Shown: positions 27,007 through 35,011 of the stretch, one piece after another | How positions within the stretch are numbered: position 1 is the stretch's first letter | Layout of the letters: every line of letters starts with the position of its first letter | Origin: Mesorhizobium sp. Root157 | GTDB taxonomy: Bacteria; Pseudomonadota; Alphaproteobacteria; Rhizobiales; Rhizobiaceae | Length of the DNA: 64,000 bases | Assembly: GCF_001427385.1 (NCBI RefSeq) | Contig: NZ_LMGJ01000001.1 | Span: 62,001 to 126,000, forward strand | Reading direction: 5' to 3' | Position numbers and translations under genes: made by a program | The notes under the pieces: model-generated | Told to the model about the DNA's origin: nothing | The model's database searches: none | The model's input: only the letters and a program-made list of their open reading frames with translations

Positions 27007-27209
27007 GTCGTGAACTCATAAATCTGGTCGAAATGGTGTGAGGCCATCTGTTCGGATACGCGAAGAAAGAGCGCAGGAAATGTCATTCATTTTCAAGCTC
27101 TTTCGACAAAGTCGCCGGGCAGATGGGCCACATCCTGCGGACACCTGGAACGGCTGCAAGCTGCCGTTCCAAGGTGCCATTTCGATTACATTCATGAGTC
27201 CACGACCTA
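27004..27209. mobile_element. MITE-like element with terminal inverted repeats
   Basis: Left end TAGGTCGTGAACTCATAAAT (27004-27023) and the reverse complement of the right end, TAGGTCGTGGACTCATGAAT (27190-27209), match at 18 of 20 positions. The 206-bp interior holds no intact transposase. It looks like a non-autonomous derivative or solo remnant of an insertion sequence; the parent IS cannot be named from this window. Its first three bases are the stop codon of the glycosyltransferase. Confidence 0.75.
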
Positions 27210-27258
27210 GCAGCCATGCCCTCCGCCCCGGCCGGAAGCGCGCAGGCACCGTTCGCGC

Positions 27259-28161
27259 CTACGCCAGCAGCAGCGATGCGCCTTCGTCGATGATCTTCTT
27301 GTCCTCTTTGCCGATGACATCCCGATCGCGCCCGTCATATGGCAGCGACAACAGCACCCGGCGGATGGCTGACAGTCGTGCGCGGCGTTTGTCGTTGGCG
27401 CGCACGACGATCCATGGCGCTTCCCTGGTATGGGTTCTTTCGATCATGAGATTGCGCGCCTTGGTGTAGGCGTCCCATTTGTTCAGGCCGGCGATGTCGA
27501 TCGGCGAGAACTTCCAGTTCTTGAGTGGACTGTGGCGCCGGTCGTGGAACCGCTCCAGTTGCGTTTCCTGGCCGATGTCGAGCCAGAACTTGAACAAATG
27601 GATGCCGTCGTTGCGGATCATCTTCTCGAAGCGCGGCGCTTCATCCAGGAAGTGTTCGTGCTGTTCGGGTGAACAGAAGCCCATCACCGGCTCGACTCCG
27701 GCACGGTTGTACCAGGAGCGATCGAAGGTGACGAAGTCCCCCCTGGTCGGGAAATGCGTCACATAACGCTGGAAATACCATTGGCCGGTTTCGGTCTCCG
27801 TCGGCTTGGTCAGCGCCACGTTGCGCGCCGTCCTCGGGTTCATGTATTGGCGCAGCACGAAGATCGTTCCGCCCTTGCCTGCCGCATCGCGGCCCTCGAA
27901 CAGAGCAAGGACGCGCTGGCCGGTCCGCTGCAACCAGGCTTGAGCCTTCACCAGTTCGATCTGCAGCGCTTCCAGTTGCGATTCGTATTCATCGCCCTTC
28001 ATCTTCTTGTCGTAAGGATAGCCTCCGGCCGTAAGCTTGTTGTCCTTGATCCAATCAGGAAGGTCCGGATCGTCGATATTGAACTCGCGCTGCTTGCCTG
28101 CGACCGAAATTTTCAGCGGCCCGGCCGCCGCTGTCACAGCATTGTCATTGGAGTTTTTCAT
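27259..28161 (-). CDS. ppk2: Polyphosphate kinase 2 (class I)
   Basis: A 300-residue enzyme transferring phosphate between polyphosphate and nucleoside diphosphates. It carries the Walker A-like [20 protein letters not shown], the lid and active-site [19 protein letters not shown], and [18 protein letters not shown]. Length fits class I single-domain PPK2. It faces phoR-phoU on the opposite strand, a phosphate-storage context. A Pho-box-like sequence lies inside its first codons (28131-28148), and a small palindrome (CTTTCCA/TGGAAAG, 28172-28187) lies between the two starts. It ends 49 bases from the MITE-like element. Confidence 0.94.
   Translation of the reverse strand: MKNSNDNAVTAAAGPLKISVAGKQREFNIDDPDLPDWIKDNKLTAGGYPYDKKMKGDEYESQLEALQIELVKAQAWLQRTGQRVLALFEGRDAAGKGGTIFVLRQYMNPRTARNVALTKPTETETGQWYFQRYVTHFPTRGDFVTFDRSWYNRAGVEPVMGFCSPEQHEHFLDEAPRFEKMIRNDGIHLFKFWLDIGQETQLERFHDRRHSPLKNWKFSPIDIAGLNKWDAYTKARNLMIERTHTREAPWIVVRANDKRRARLSAIRRVLLSLPYDGRDRDVIGKEDKKIIDEGASLLLA
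28131..28148 (+). promoter_or_regulatory. Candidate Pho box (PhoB site) upstream of phoR
   Basis: CTGTCAC-AGCA-TTGTCAT fits the PhoB consensus of two CTGTCAT-like 7-mers spaced by four bases. It points toward phoR and lies about 108 bases before its start, inside the first codons of ppk2. The position fits autoregulation of phoR-phoU by PhoB, but it is a sequence match only. Confidence 0.6.
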
Positions 28162-28256
28162 TCAGGCGAACCTTTCCAGTTGGAAAGTTCATGCTATTGG
28201 GGGCCTCGGCACTGGTCCAGAGTGAATTTGGCGTGCCGGCGAGCCTTGGGGCGCGT

Positions 28257-29525
28257 ATGAGCGATGTGAATGGTCAGCGACAGAATTGGGGCCGGCTTGC
28301 CTTGGCGCGCTTGCGGGCCTGCCGCTGGCTGCTGGCAGTTGCCGCCATTGCGGTGATTGCGGCTTCTGCATTCGCCGACCTGTCCGCCTTTGTGGCGCCA
28401 CTGGCCATCATCGCGCTTGTCGCTGCGGCGGTGGTTTTGCCGCAGCCCGCCGAACGGCTCGCCATGGATGGCGCCGCTTTCGCGGAGGCTGGGCCATTGC
28501 CACAGCTATCGGCGGAGAACCTCGCCGCAGCCGTTACCGATCCATTGATCGTGTTCGATCGAACCGCCACGATCATCCACGCCAACGCCGCCGCCAGTTC
28601 GATCTTCGGCAACCTTGCTGCCGGCATGTCTTTGCCGCTCAAGTTCCGGGCGCCTGAAATGCAAGTGCTGATTGACGAGATCCTTGCAGGCAGCGTGTGG
28701 TCCCGGACCATCGACCATATCGACAAGTTGCCCGTCGAGCGCGTCTATCGGGTCAGCGCCTCGGCCATCGGCCATGGCACCGGTCTTTACGTGCTGGTGT
28801 TCAAGGACCAGAGCGAAGCGCGCCGGATCGACCGCATGCGTGCCGATTTCATTGCCAATGCCAGCCACGAAATGCGCACGCCCCTTGCCTCGATCGCAGG
28901 CTTCATCGAAACGCTGCGCGGCCCCGCCCGCAACGATCCGGCGGCTCGCGAGCAATTCCTGCAGATCATGCAGAACCAGACGAAACGCATGGCCCGGCTG
29001 ATCGACGACCTTTTGTCGCTGTCGAGGCTGGAGATGAAGCCCTTCCTGAGGCCGGGCACCCGCGTCGATTTGCGCGAAGTGGTCGAAAGCGTCATCGATT
29101 CCCTGGCGCCGCTGGCCAAGGACGGCGCTCTTGCCGTAGAACGGGATTTTGCGGAAGGTCCGCTGGAGGCTCCGGGCGACCGCGACGAACTCTACCAGGT
29201 CTTTGAAAACCTTCTCGAAAACGCCTGCAAATATGGACAAGCGGGCGGACGTGTCATCGTGTCCATCGCCCGCAGCGACAAGGGGCCCGAGCCGAGCATC
29301 GACGTGACCATGCGCGATTTCGGTCCCGGCATAGCTGAAGAACACATTCCCCGCGTCACCGAGCGCTTCTACCGGGTCGAAGTCGAAACCACCCGGCCGC
29401 AAAAGGGGACGGGTCTGGGCCTTTCCATCGTCAAGCACATATTGACGCGCCACAATGCGCGCCTGTCCATCGAATCGGAATTGGGCAAAGGCGCGGCCTT
29501 CACCGTTCATTTGCCGACAAACTAG
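28257..29525 (+). CDS. phoR: Phosphate regulon sensor histidine kinase PhoR
   Basis: A 422-residue membrane kinase. Two N-terminal hydrophobic segments lie within the first 75 residues (ACRWLLAVAAIAVIAASAFA, VAPLAIIALVAAAVVLPQP). A PAS region starts at AAVTDPLIVFDRTATIIHAN. The HisKA domain has the phospho-acceptor His in FIANASHEMRTPLASIAGFI. HATPase motifs are ENLLENACKYGQAGG, DFGPGIAEEHIPRV and TGLGLSIVKHILTRH. It signals low phosphate to PhoB. phoU follows 131 bases downstream. The pst transporter genes and phoB, usually nearby, are absent here. The ATG at 28257 was chosen; an upstream ATG at 28191 is possible. Confidence 0.9.
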   Translation: MSDVNGQRQNWGRLALARLRACRWLLAVAAIAVIAASAFADLSAFVAPLAIIALVAAAVVLPQPAERLAMDGAAFAEAGPLPQLSAENLAAAVTDPLIVFDRTATIIHANAAASSIFGNLAAGMSLPLKFRAPEMQVLIDEILAGSVWSRTIDHIDKLPVERVYRVSASAIGHGTGLYVLVFKDQSEARRIDRMRADFIANASHEMRTPLASIAGFIETLRGPARNDPAAREQFLQIMQNQTKRMARLIDDLLSLSRLEMKPFLRPGTRVDLREVVESVIDSLAPLAKDGALAVERDFAEGPLEAPGDRDELYQVFENLLENACKYGQAGGRVIVSIARSDKGPEPSIDVTMRDFGPGIAEEHIPRVTERFYRVEVETTRPQKGTGLGLSIVKHILTRHNARLSIESELGKGAAFTVHLPTN

Positions 29526-29656
29526 CCTTGCCGGCCCGCAGGCTATAGTCTGCATGGAATCTGGCTGCCGCACCCATTCGCGCAATTGTCATGCGAATGG
29601 CGTATCAGCCCAGATTCAAGAGGCCGATTCACCAAAGGTCCCGGAGGCTTTCGCGC

Positions 29657-30382
29657 ATGCAGTCGTTACACATCGTCAGCGCCTACGACGAGGAATTGAA
29701 ATATCTGTCGAAGCGTATCGCTGCGATGGGAGGTCATGCCGAGCGCATGGTGGAACAGGCGGTTGCCGCACTTGTCGCTGCCGACGCGGAGCTTGCCCGC
29801 AAGGTTGTCGGCGACGACGCCGTGCTCGACGAGGGACAACGCGAGATCGACGACAAGGCCATCCTTCTCATCGCCAAGCGCCAGCCGATGGCGAAGGATT
29901 TGCGCGAGATCGTCGGCGTCATCCGCATCTCCGCCGACCTCGAGCGGGTCGGCGATCTGGCCAAGAACGTCGCCAAACGGGTCGCTTCCGTGGCTGACGG
30001 GCGTCAGCCGACCTCGCTGTTCAGGGGCATCGAGGCGCTGGCGGATCTCGCTCTCACCCAACTCAAGGAAGTCCTGGACGTCTACGCCTCGCGCTCGGTC
30101 GATACGATCAGTTTCGTGCGCGACCGCGACGACCAGATCGATGCCATGTACACGTCGCTGTTTCGCGAACTCCTGACCTACATGATGGAAGACCCGCGCA
30201 ATATCACCTCCTGCACGCATCTTTTGTTTTGCGCCAAGAACATCGAACGCATCGGCGACCACGCCACCAACATCGCCGAAACCATCTACTACATCGTGAC
30301 CGGCGAGCAGATGCCGGCGGAACGCCCAAAGGGCGACAAGACCGACCGCATCGTCATCCAGGCCGAAGCCCTGCCGAAGTAG
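29657..30382 (+). CDS. phoU: Phosphate signalling protein PhoU
   Basis: A 241-residue all-helical cytoplasmic protein with two PhoU repeats (residues about 15-105 and 120-215). It starts MQSLHIVSAYDEELKYLSKR and contains the metal-cluster motifs ISADLERVGDLAKNVAKR and FCAKNIERIGDHATNIAETI, which are E-R-x-G-D type. PhoU couples the Pst transporter to PhoR and restrains the Pho regulon. It follows phoR on the same strand. The start at 29657 excludes a basic leader that is open upstream. Confidence 0.95.
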   Translation: MQSLHIVSAYDEELKYLSKRIAAMGGHAERMVEQAVAALVAADAELARKVVGDDAVLDEGQREIDDKAILLIAKRQPMAKDLREIVGVIRISADLERVGDLAKNVAKRVASVADGRQPTSLFRGIEALADLALTQLKEVLDVYASRSVDTISFVRDRDDQIDAMYTSLFRELLTYMMEDPRNITSCTHLLFCAKNIERIGDHATNIAETIYYIVTGEQMPAERPKGDKTDRIVIQAEALPK

Positions 30383-30464
30383 CCCACCGAAACCCGACAG
30401 CAATATGGAACGAATCGGCAGCCTGTTGCTTTCTCTCCAGCAATCAACCCAAGGAGAGACTTCT

Positions 30465-30941
30465 GTGAAGACACTTGCCGAACTGTTCGAGCACACCCTT
30501 CAAGATGTGTATTACGCCGAGGGCGCCCTCACCAAGGCGCTGCCGAAGGTTTCGAAGGCCGTATCCGACGCGAAGCTGAAAAAGGCGGTCGATGAGCATC
30601 TTGAGGAAACCAAGGGGCAGATTTCCAAGCTCAAGAAGGTGTTCGAATCGATCGGCAAAAAGCCGGAAGGCGTAAAATGCGACGCCATCGAGGGGTTGAT
30701 CAAGGAAGCGGACGGCCTCATGGAGGAAGCGAGCGGCACCGCCCTGGATGCCGGCCTTCTCGCTGCGTCACAGGCGGTCGAGCACTACGAAATCGCCCGC
30801 TACGGCTCACTCCGGGAATGGGCAAAGACACTTGGCCATGAAGACGCGCACACGCTTCTGAGCGAGATTCTTGACCAGGAAAAGGCGGCGAACAACAAGC
30901 TCACCAACCTTGCCGTCGCCGGCATCAACAAGGCCAAGTAA
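30465..30941 (+). CDS. DUF892 (YciF-like) ferritin-fold protein
   Basis: A 158-residue helical protein beginning KTLAELFEHTLQDVYYAEGA after a GTG start with AAGGAG eight bases upstream. DUF892/YciF proteins have a ferritin-like four-helix bundle and are often stress- or stationary-phase-induced. Conserved features here are DVYYAE, VDEHLEETKGQ, AVEHYEIARYG and LLSEILDQE, including acidic and His residues that could bind metal. Its function is unproven. It lies 82 bases after phoU on the same strand but may have its own promoter. Confidence 0.87.
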   Translation: MKTLAELFEHTLQDVYYAEGALTKALPKVSKAVSDAKLKKAVDEHLEETKGQISKLKKVFESIGKKPEGVKCDAIEGLIKEADGLMEEASGTALDAGLLAASQAVEHYEIARYGSLREWAKTLGHEDAHTLLSEILDQEKAANNKLTNLAVAGINKAK

Positions 30942-31273
30942 CGACGGGATCCGAGCCCGACGCATGGCGGCGGGCTCATTTTTCCTCAGCCTCGACACCG
31001 GCTGTCATCCTGGGCCTGGCATTTTTCGAGATTTCGAGCAGGCTTGGGTTCTTGAGAGTTTTGGCGCGCCCGACAGGATGGAACCGAGAACTCTTATGTG
31101 ATTGTTTTTACGATGTGATTTTGACTTTGGTGGTCTGCAAGCTTCTTGCAGCGGCGATCGTTCCCGTGTTTCAAACGGATTGGATATGCCTGAACACACC
31201 CTATCGGGAGACCGACCGGGCGGGCCGCGAACATCACTACATCGATCCCGTTTCATTCGGCCCCAAAATTCTT
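30942..31273. other. Intergenic region without recognised gene
   Basis: Between the DUF892 gene and the MarR operator no coding sequence is supported. The stretch is less GC-rich than its neighbours around 31080-31180 and contains a GTCATCCTGGG fragment near 31004 that resembles one arm of the family A repeat. Nothing else is recognised. Confidence 0.6.
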
Positions 31274-31313
31274 GTTGACTAGGAAACTTAGTTGAACTAG
31301 TTTCCTAGTCAAC
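31274..31313. promoter_or_regulatory. Long palindromic operator for the MarR regulator
   Basis: Perfect 14-base arms GTTGACTAGGAAAC (31274-31287) and GTTTCCTAGTCAAC (31300-31313) flank TTAGTTGAACTA, itself nearly palindromic. The right arm ends one base before the AGGAG ribosome site of marR. Binding here would block transcription start or early elongation. Confidence 0.85.
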
Positions 31314-31325
31314 AGGAGATGCGTC

Positions 31326-31778
31326 ATGACCTCGGCTTCGGAACTCACCGACCACACCGGCTACTGGATGCGAATGGTGTCGAACGCCGTGTCGCAGGAG
31401 TTCGCGCGCAAGGTATCGGGCGAGGAGGTCACCGTCGCGGAGTGGTCCTTCATGCGCGCACTCTACGACTGCGAGCCGACGCCCCCGTCCGTGCTGGCGG
31501 AGAAGATGGGCATGACCAAGGGGGCTATCAGCAAGCTTGCGGAAAGGCTGGTGGCCAAGGGATTGGTCGAACGCGCGGAAAGCCAGGAGGACAAGCGCGC
31601 TCACAGCCTGTCCCTTACGACCGAGGGCCGGGCCAAGATACCCGTCCTGGCGTCGCTTGCCGACAAGAATGACGCTGAGTTCTTCGGCGTTTTGACGAAG
31701 GAAGAGCACGAAGCGCTCGACCACATTCTGAGGGTTCTCGCCGAACGGCGCGAGCTAAACGCAACCCCGGTGGACTGA
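31326..31778 (+). CDS. MarR family transcriptional regulator
   Basis: A 150-residue winged-helix repressor. The DNA-recognition region reads PSVLAEKMGMTKGAISKLAE, and the wing QEDKRAHSLSLTTEGRAK has the conserved DxR. The ATG at 31326 follows AGGAGATGCGTC, right after a 40-base palindrome that is its probable operator. Three genes follow closely on the same strand: DUF1398, a small transporter-like protein and a decayed membrane gene. It probably represses itself and this cluster. Its ligand is unknown. Confidence 0.9.
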   Translation: MTSASELTDHTGYWMRMVSNAVSQEFARKVSGEEVTVAEWSFMRALYDCEPTPPSVLAEKMGMTKGAISKLAERLVAKGLVERAESQEDKRAHSLSLTTEGRAKIPVLASLADKNDAEFFGVLTKEEHEALDHILRVLAERRELNATPVD

Positions 31779-31818
31779 ACCGCCGGCCAATTCAACATTG
31801 AAACGAAAGGAAACCGCC

Positions 31819-32220
31819 ATGGACGCGGAACGGATTTCTATTGCCAAAACTTGCCTCCTTGGGTCTCGCAATGGAAGCCTGAGCTTTCCGGAGATTGTCG
31901 GAAAGCTGATCGCCGCCGGCTTCGAGGGCTATCTGGTCGACTATCGCCGCAACAGCCAGACCGACTATCTGCCTGACGGAGACAGTGTCACGATGGACAT
32001 GCATCCCTCCGCCGGCACCGTCGCCGCTGCCCTCGATGCCGCCGAGGTCGAGCGCCTGGTGCGTTGGGCGCAGGCCAATCCCGCCGACTACAGCTACGTC
32101 GCCTTCTGCGAAAAGGTCAAAGCCGCCGGCTGCGCGGGATACCTCGTCTCGTTCCCGGGCCGGCGGGTCGTTTATTTCGGCCGTACCGCCGAAACCCATG
32201 TCGAGCACTTTCCAAAGTGA
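31819..32220 (+). CDS. DUF1398 family protein
   Basis: A 133-residue soluble protein beginning MDAERISIAKTCLLGSRNGS, preceded by AAAGGAAA. It shows the DUF1398 pattern: SFPEIVGKLIAAGFEGYLVD YRR early, WAQANPADYSYVAFCEKVKA in the middle and GCAGYLVSFPGRRVVYFGRT at the end. Family members are common next to MarR genes and have no established function. It lies 40 bases after marR and 13 bases before the next gene, so co-transcription is likely. Confidence 0.8.
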   Translation: MDAERISIAKTCLLGSRNGSLSFPEIVGKLIAAGFEGYLVDYRRNSQTDYLPDGDSVTMDMHPSAGTVAAALDAAEVERLVRWAQANPADYSYVAFCEKVKAAGCAGYLVSFPGRRVVYFGRTAETHVEHFPK

Positions 32221-32233
32221 CGGGGTACCAGTC

Positions 32234-32671
32234 ATGACACCTTCCGGATTTTTCATCGGCGGAGCCATTCCCGCCGTCTGCCTCGGGCTGGGCACTGTGC
32301 TCATGCGGGCGAGCCTGGGCGCCGGCGCATCCATTCCCCTCTATCTGGGGGTCGTTGGCAGCGTCGTGGCCCTGCTCGGCTGGTCGGCCTTCATCTGGAC
32401 AGGCGGCGCAGTACTTTCGGCCCGGTCCGTGATGCTCGCCGCCGCGATGGGGACGACCTGGACATTGGCAATTGCTTGCATGGCCTATGGGATAGGCGTG
32501 CTCAAACTGCCGGTTTCCGTCATCGCGCCATTGACCAACAGCAATGCCCTGATCGCCGTCCTTGTCGGCGGCGTGGTCTTTTCCGAATGGCGCAACCTCA
32601 ATCTGTCGCTCGTCGCCCTCGGTACTCTTTTGATCTGCGCCGGGGCGACGGTCATTTCCCTCTCACGTTGA
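32234..32671 (+). CDS. Small EamA/DMT-like membrane protein
   Basis: A 145-residue protein with five or so hydrophobic helices, starting MTPSGFFIGGAIPAVCLGLG. The C-terminal half contains VSVIAPLTNSNALIAVLVGG and LSLVALGTLLICAGATVISL, which resemble one half of EamA (drug/metabolite) transporters. It probably works as a dimer in the inner membrane if functional. It belongs to the MarR-controlled cluster. The substrate is unknown. Confidence 0.75.
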   Translation: MTPSGFFIGGAIPAVCLGLGTVLMRASLGAGASIPLYLGVVGSVVALLGWSAFIWTGGAVLSARSVMLAAAMGTTWTLAIACMAYGIGVLKLPVSVIAPLTNSNALIAVLVGGVVFSEWRNLNLSLVALGTLLICAGATVISLSR

Positions 32672-32683
32672 GGATGTTCCATC

Positions 32684-33147
32684 ATGCTGGCTGATCTGAT
32701 CGAAGCGACCGTTACATTCGTGATGTCGAACTATTCGCTGAGCTTCCTCGTGCTCGGGCTGATCGTCTCCCTTGTCGCGATTGCGCGATCGGGGCTTTCA
32801 TCGACCGGCCGCTTGTGGTCGAAAAGCTCCTCGCCTGGTACGTCTTCTTCGGCATCGGCATCGACAATTTCTATAACTTCGTCATGCACGTGTTCTTCGG
32901 CAAGCTGTCCGCCGAGTTCATTGGCTGGGCCGACAACGTTCCAGTTCGAGGTCGGAACCGCGAGCCTTGGCTTTGCCGCGGTCGGGCGTCGGCGGCCTTC
33001 CGGAGCCATGATCTGCGCCTCGCGGCCGTACTCGGCCCTAGCGTCTTCACGCTGGGCGCGGCGGTCGGCCATCTCTATCAGATGGTGACCGCGCATAACT
33101 TCGCACCGGGCAATGCCGGCTCAAAAGCGGCGCTGATCGCGGCCTAG
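32684..33147 (+). pseudogene. Decayed DUF6790-like membrane protein gene
   Basis: The family sequence is recoverable only by switching frames. Frame 2 gives MLADLIEATVTFVMSNYSLS and FLVLGLIVSLVAIARS to about 32790. Frame 1 gives RPLVVEKLLAWYVFFGIGID and NFYNFVMHVFFG to about 32935. Frame 2 returns for FQFEVGTASLGFAAVG to about 32985. Frame 1 returns for AAFRSHDLRLAAVLGPSVF and GHLYQMVTAHNFAPGNAG. The expected last membrane part is replaced by an unrelated tail ending at 33147. At least three frameshifts and a truncation make it a pseudogene. It was the last gene of the MarR cluster. Confidence 0.8.
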
Positions 33148-33160
33148 CCGAACCAACTAG

Positions 33161-33187
33161 GCCCCGATTGGCCCCGATTGGCCCCGA
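33161..33187. repeat. Short tandem repeat
   Basis: The 10-mer GCCCCGATTG occurs twice and then partially as GCCCCGA, directly after the decayed gene. It may be a slippage product at the truncation point. Confidence 0.6.
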
Positions 33188-33257
33188 GATTGACGCCGCC
33201 GATCGAGCCCGACAATGCTGAGGTGCCCAGTTCTATTCTGGAGTGGTGGAAAACTGG

Positions 33258-33331
33258 CGCACCCGACAGGATTCGAACCTGTGACCTCTGCCTTCGGAGG
33301 GCAGCACTCTATCCAGCTGAGCTACGGGTGC
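33258..33331 (-). tRNA. tRNA-Arg (anticodon CCG)
   Basis: On the minus strand the acceptor stem GCACCCG pairs with CGGGTGC. The D arm is TAGCTCAGCTGGATAGAG. The anticodon stem CTGCC/GGCAG encloses CTCCGAA, giving anticodon CCG, and the T arm is CAGGTTCGAATCCTG. The CCA end is encoded at 33255-33257 on the plus strand as TGG. The gene reads CGG codons. Confidence 0.93.
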
Positions 33332-33869
33332 TTTCGGAATCTAACGTGCGATCCAGAAAACGGTTCACCGCCGAAGCGGTCGACTGAGGCTTCTTAGCGG
33401 AAGCAGCGCAGCGCTTCAACGGGGGAAATGGAGTTGGCGCTGCCCTGGGAGCTCTTCGGTCAATGGAGTTCAAATTTCCTGGCGTGGGCCTTGCTGGCGT
33501 CGAAGGACGCCTTGACCCCTAGCTCGCGGCGGGTGCGAGCCTTGCCCTGGCGATGCACCCTACCCCCAAAGCACGCTGGGGAGGAGAAGTTGTCATTCGC
33601 GTTTCGTCGACGCACGCCGCTGCCGCTGGATGATTTCCTTTACGGCGCTGCAGCGAATGATCCCCACCACCAGGTCTGCAAGATACGGGACGAAGTTGCC
33701 GTACCGACGGCTTTGAACGCACGGTGGCGTTCAACAGAAACCGCCGCACGCGCAAGGTGTGGCGAAATGGAAGCATCGTGTCGTCTTTCGCGTCTTTCGG
33801 CCACACAAGCCTCGACTCGCCAATGCACTTTTCCTAGGTTGCGCCGCACGTACTCCCGAGCGGCACCTT
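33332..33869. other. Intergenic region without supported gene
   Basis: About 540 bases between tRNA-Arg and the DUF1402 gene. Open frames exist on both strands, including one that continues into the DUF1402 frame from 33759, but none shows family-like residues or a ribosome site. Sequence downstream of tRNA genes is a common integration region; no attachment-site duplicate or integrase is seen here. Confidence 0.6.
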
Positions 33870-34829
33870 ATGAAGAAACTGGCCCTAGTCGTTTTAAGCC
33901 TCATCGCGACAGCAGCCGGGCTGCCGGCCCATGCGGCCGCTGTCGTGCCGGTCGGCAACACTTCTGCGGAACAACCGCCGATCCCGGGGGCCTCCTCGCG
34001 ACGCACCCAAGCCACCAATACGACATTCCAGGCCAAATACCGCAAGATCTATGGCCTGCTGAAGAGCGACGCGGTCCTTCGCGGCAAAATCAAAGGCGCC
34101 GCCGCAGCCTACGGCATCGAACCCATCCACATCGTGGGAGCGATCGTCGGCGAGCACACCTACAATGTCGATGCCTATGACAGGCTGCAGACCTACTACG
34201 TGAAGGCCATCTCCTATCTCTCCAGCCAACTTACCTTCGCCTACAACGGCGAGGACGTCTCGAAGTTCGTGCAGCGGCCGGAATTTGCCGATTGCGCCAG
34301 CCGATCGGGCAGCTACGAGCTTTGGGAATGCCGCGAGCGTGTCTGGAACCGGTCGTTCCGCGGTAAAACCGTCGACGGGACCAGTTTCCCCAACGACCGC
34401 TTTGGCGCCACATTCTTCCAGCCCTACTATGCCGGGCAGACCTTCGGCCTCGGTCAGCTCAATCCACTGACCGCGCTACAGATGAGCGACCTCGTGCACA
34501 AGGTGTCCGGCCTGCCGAAGCTCGACGTCAAGGATCCGAACCAGGTCTACAAGACCATCATGGATCCCGACCTCACGCTTGCCTATGTCGCCGCGACGCT
34601 CAAGAAAGCGATCGACACCTACAAGAATATTGCCGGTTTCGATATTTCTCAAAATCCCGGACTGACCGCGACGCTGTACAATGTCGGCGACCCGGAGGCC
34701 CGCGCCTATGCGCTTCGGGCTGAAAACGAACGCCGCAGAACCGCTGGCGAGACTCAGAAACTGCCCGAAGAGAATTATTACGGCTGGCTGGTCAACGACA
34801 AGCTGCCGGAACTCGAGGCGCTTTTCTAG
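33870..34829 (+). CDS. DUF1402 family exported protein
   Basis: A 319-residue protein with a signal peptide (MKKLALVVLSLIATAAGLPA, cleaved near AHA) and a mature domain typical of DUF1402. It contains AYGIEPIHIVGAIVGEHTYN and QTFGLGQLNPLTALQMSDLV, a Glu followed by a GLGQLNP loop that recalls lysozyme-like (lytic transglycosylase) folds. A cell-wall or periplasmic hydrolase role is possible but unproven. The start at 33870 is the only one giving a signal peptide. The TAG stop merges with the start of the family B repeat. Confidence 0.83.
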   Translation: MKKLALVVLSLIATAAGLPAHAAAVVPVGNTSAEQPPIPGASSRRTQATNTTFQAKYRKIYGLLKSDAVLRGKIKGAAAAYGIEPIHIVGAIVGEHTYNVDAYDRLQTYYVKAISYLSSQLTFAYNGEDVSKFVQRPEFADCASRSGSYELWECRERVWNRSFRGKTVDGTSFPNDRFGATFFQPYYAGQTFGLGQLNPLTALQMSDLVHKVSGLPKLDVKDPNQVYKTIMDPDLTLAYVAATLKKAIDTYKNIAGFDISQNPGLTATLYNVGDPEARAYALRAENERRRTAGETQKLPEENYYGWLVNDKLPELEALF

Positions 34830-34924
34830 AGCGCGTCGCGATCTTTTAGATTGGCGCGCTCTAAGTAGCTGTTTCTATGCATGTCGTGATCCCGAAACCG
34901 GTTCCCGCTTTCGGGCGACATGCA
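34829..34924. repeat. Dispersed palindromic repeat, family B, copy 2
   Basis: It matches 24423-24522: GAGCGCGTCGCGATCTTTTA, GCGCGCTCTAAG, GCATGTCGTGATCCCGAAAC and TTTCGGGCGACATGCA. The nested arms GCATGTCG+CCCGAAA and TTTCGGG+CGACATGC are perfect inverted copies here. The element begins at the last base of the DUF1402 stop codon. Confidence 0.87.
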
Positions 34925-35011
34925 TCAGAGCCTCGGACCGGAAAGTGGTCGAGACGTCTCCCACGCGGCTGCGGTAATCAAGGTTTGCCGCAGCGCTCGC
35001 AAGCAGCGCCT

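Noticed and set aside
33258..33869. Integration site of a genomic island at tRNA-Arg
   Set aside because: No integrase and no duplicate of the tRNA 3' end was found in the window.
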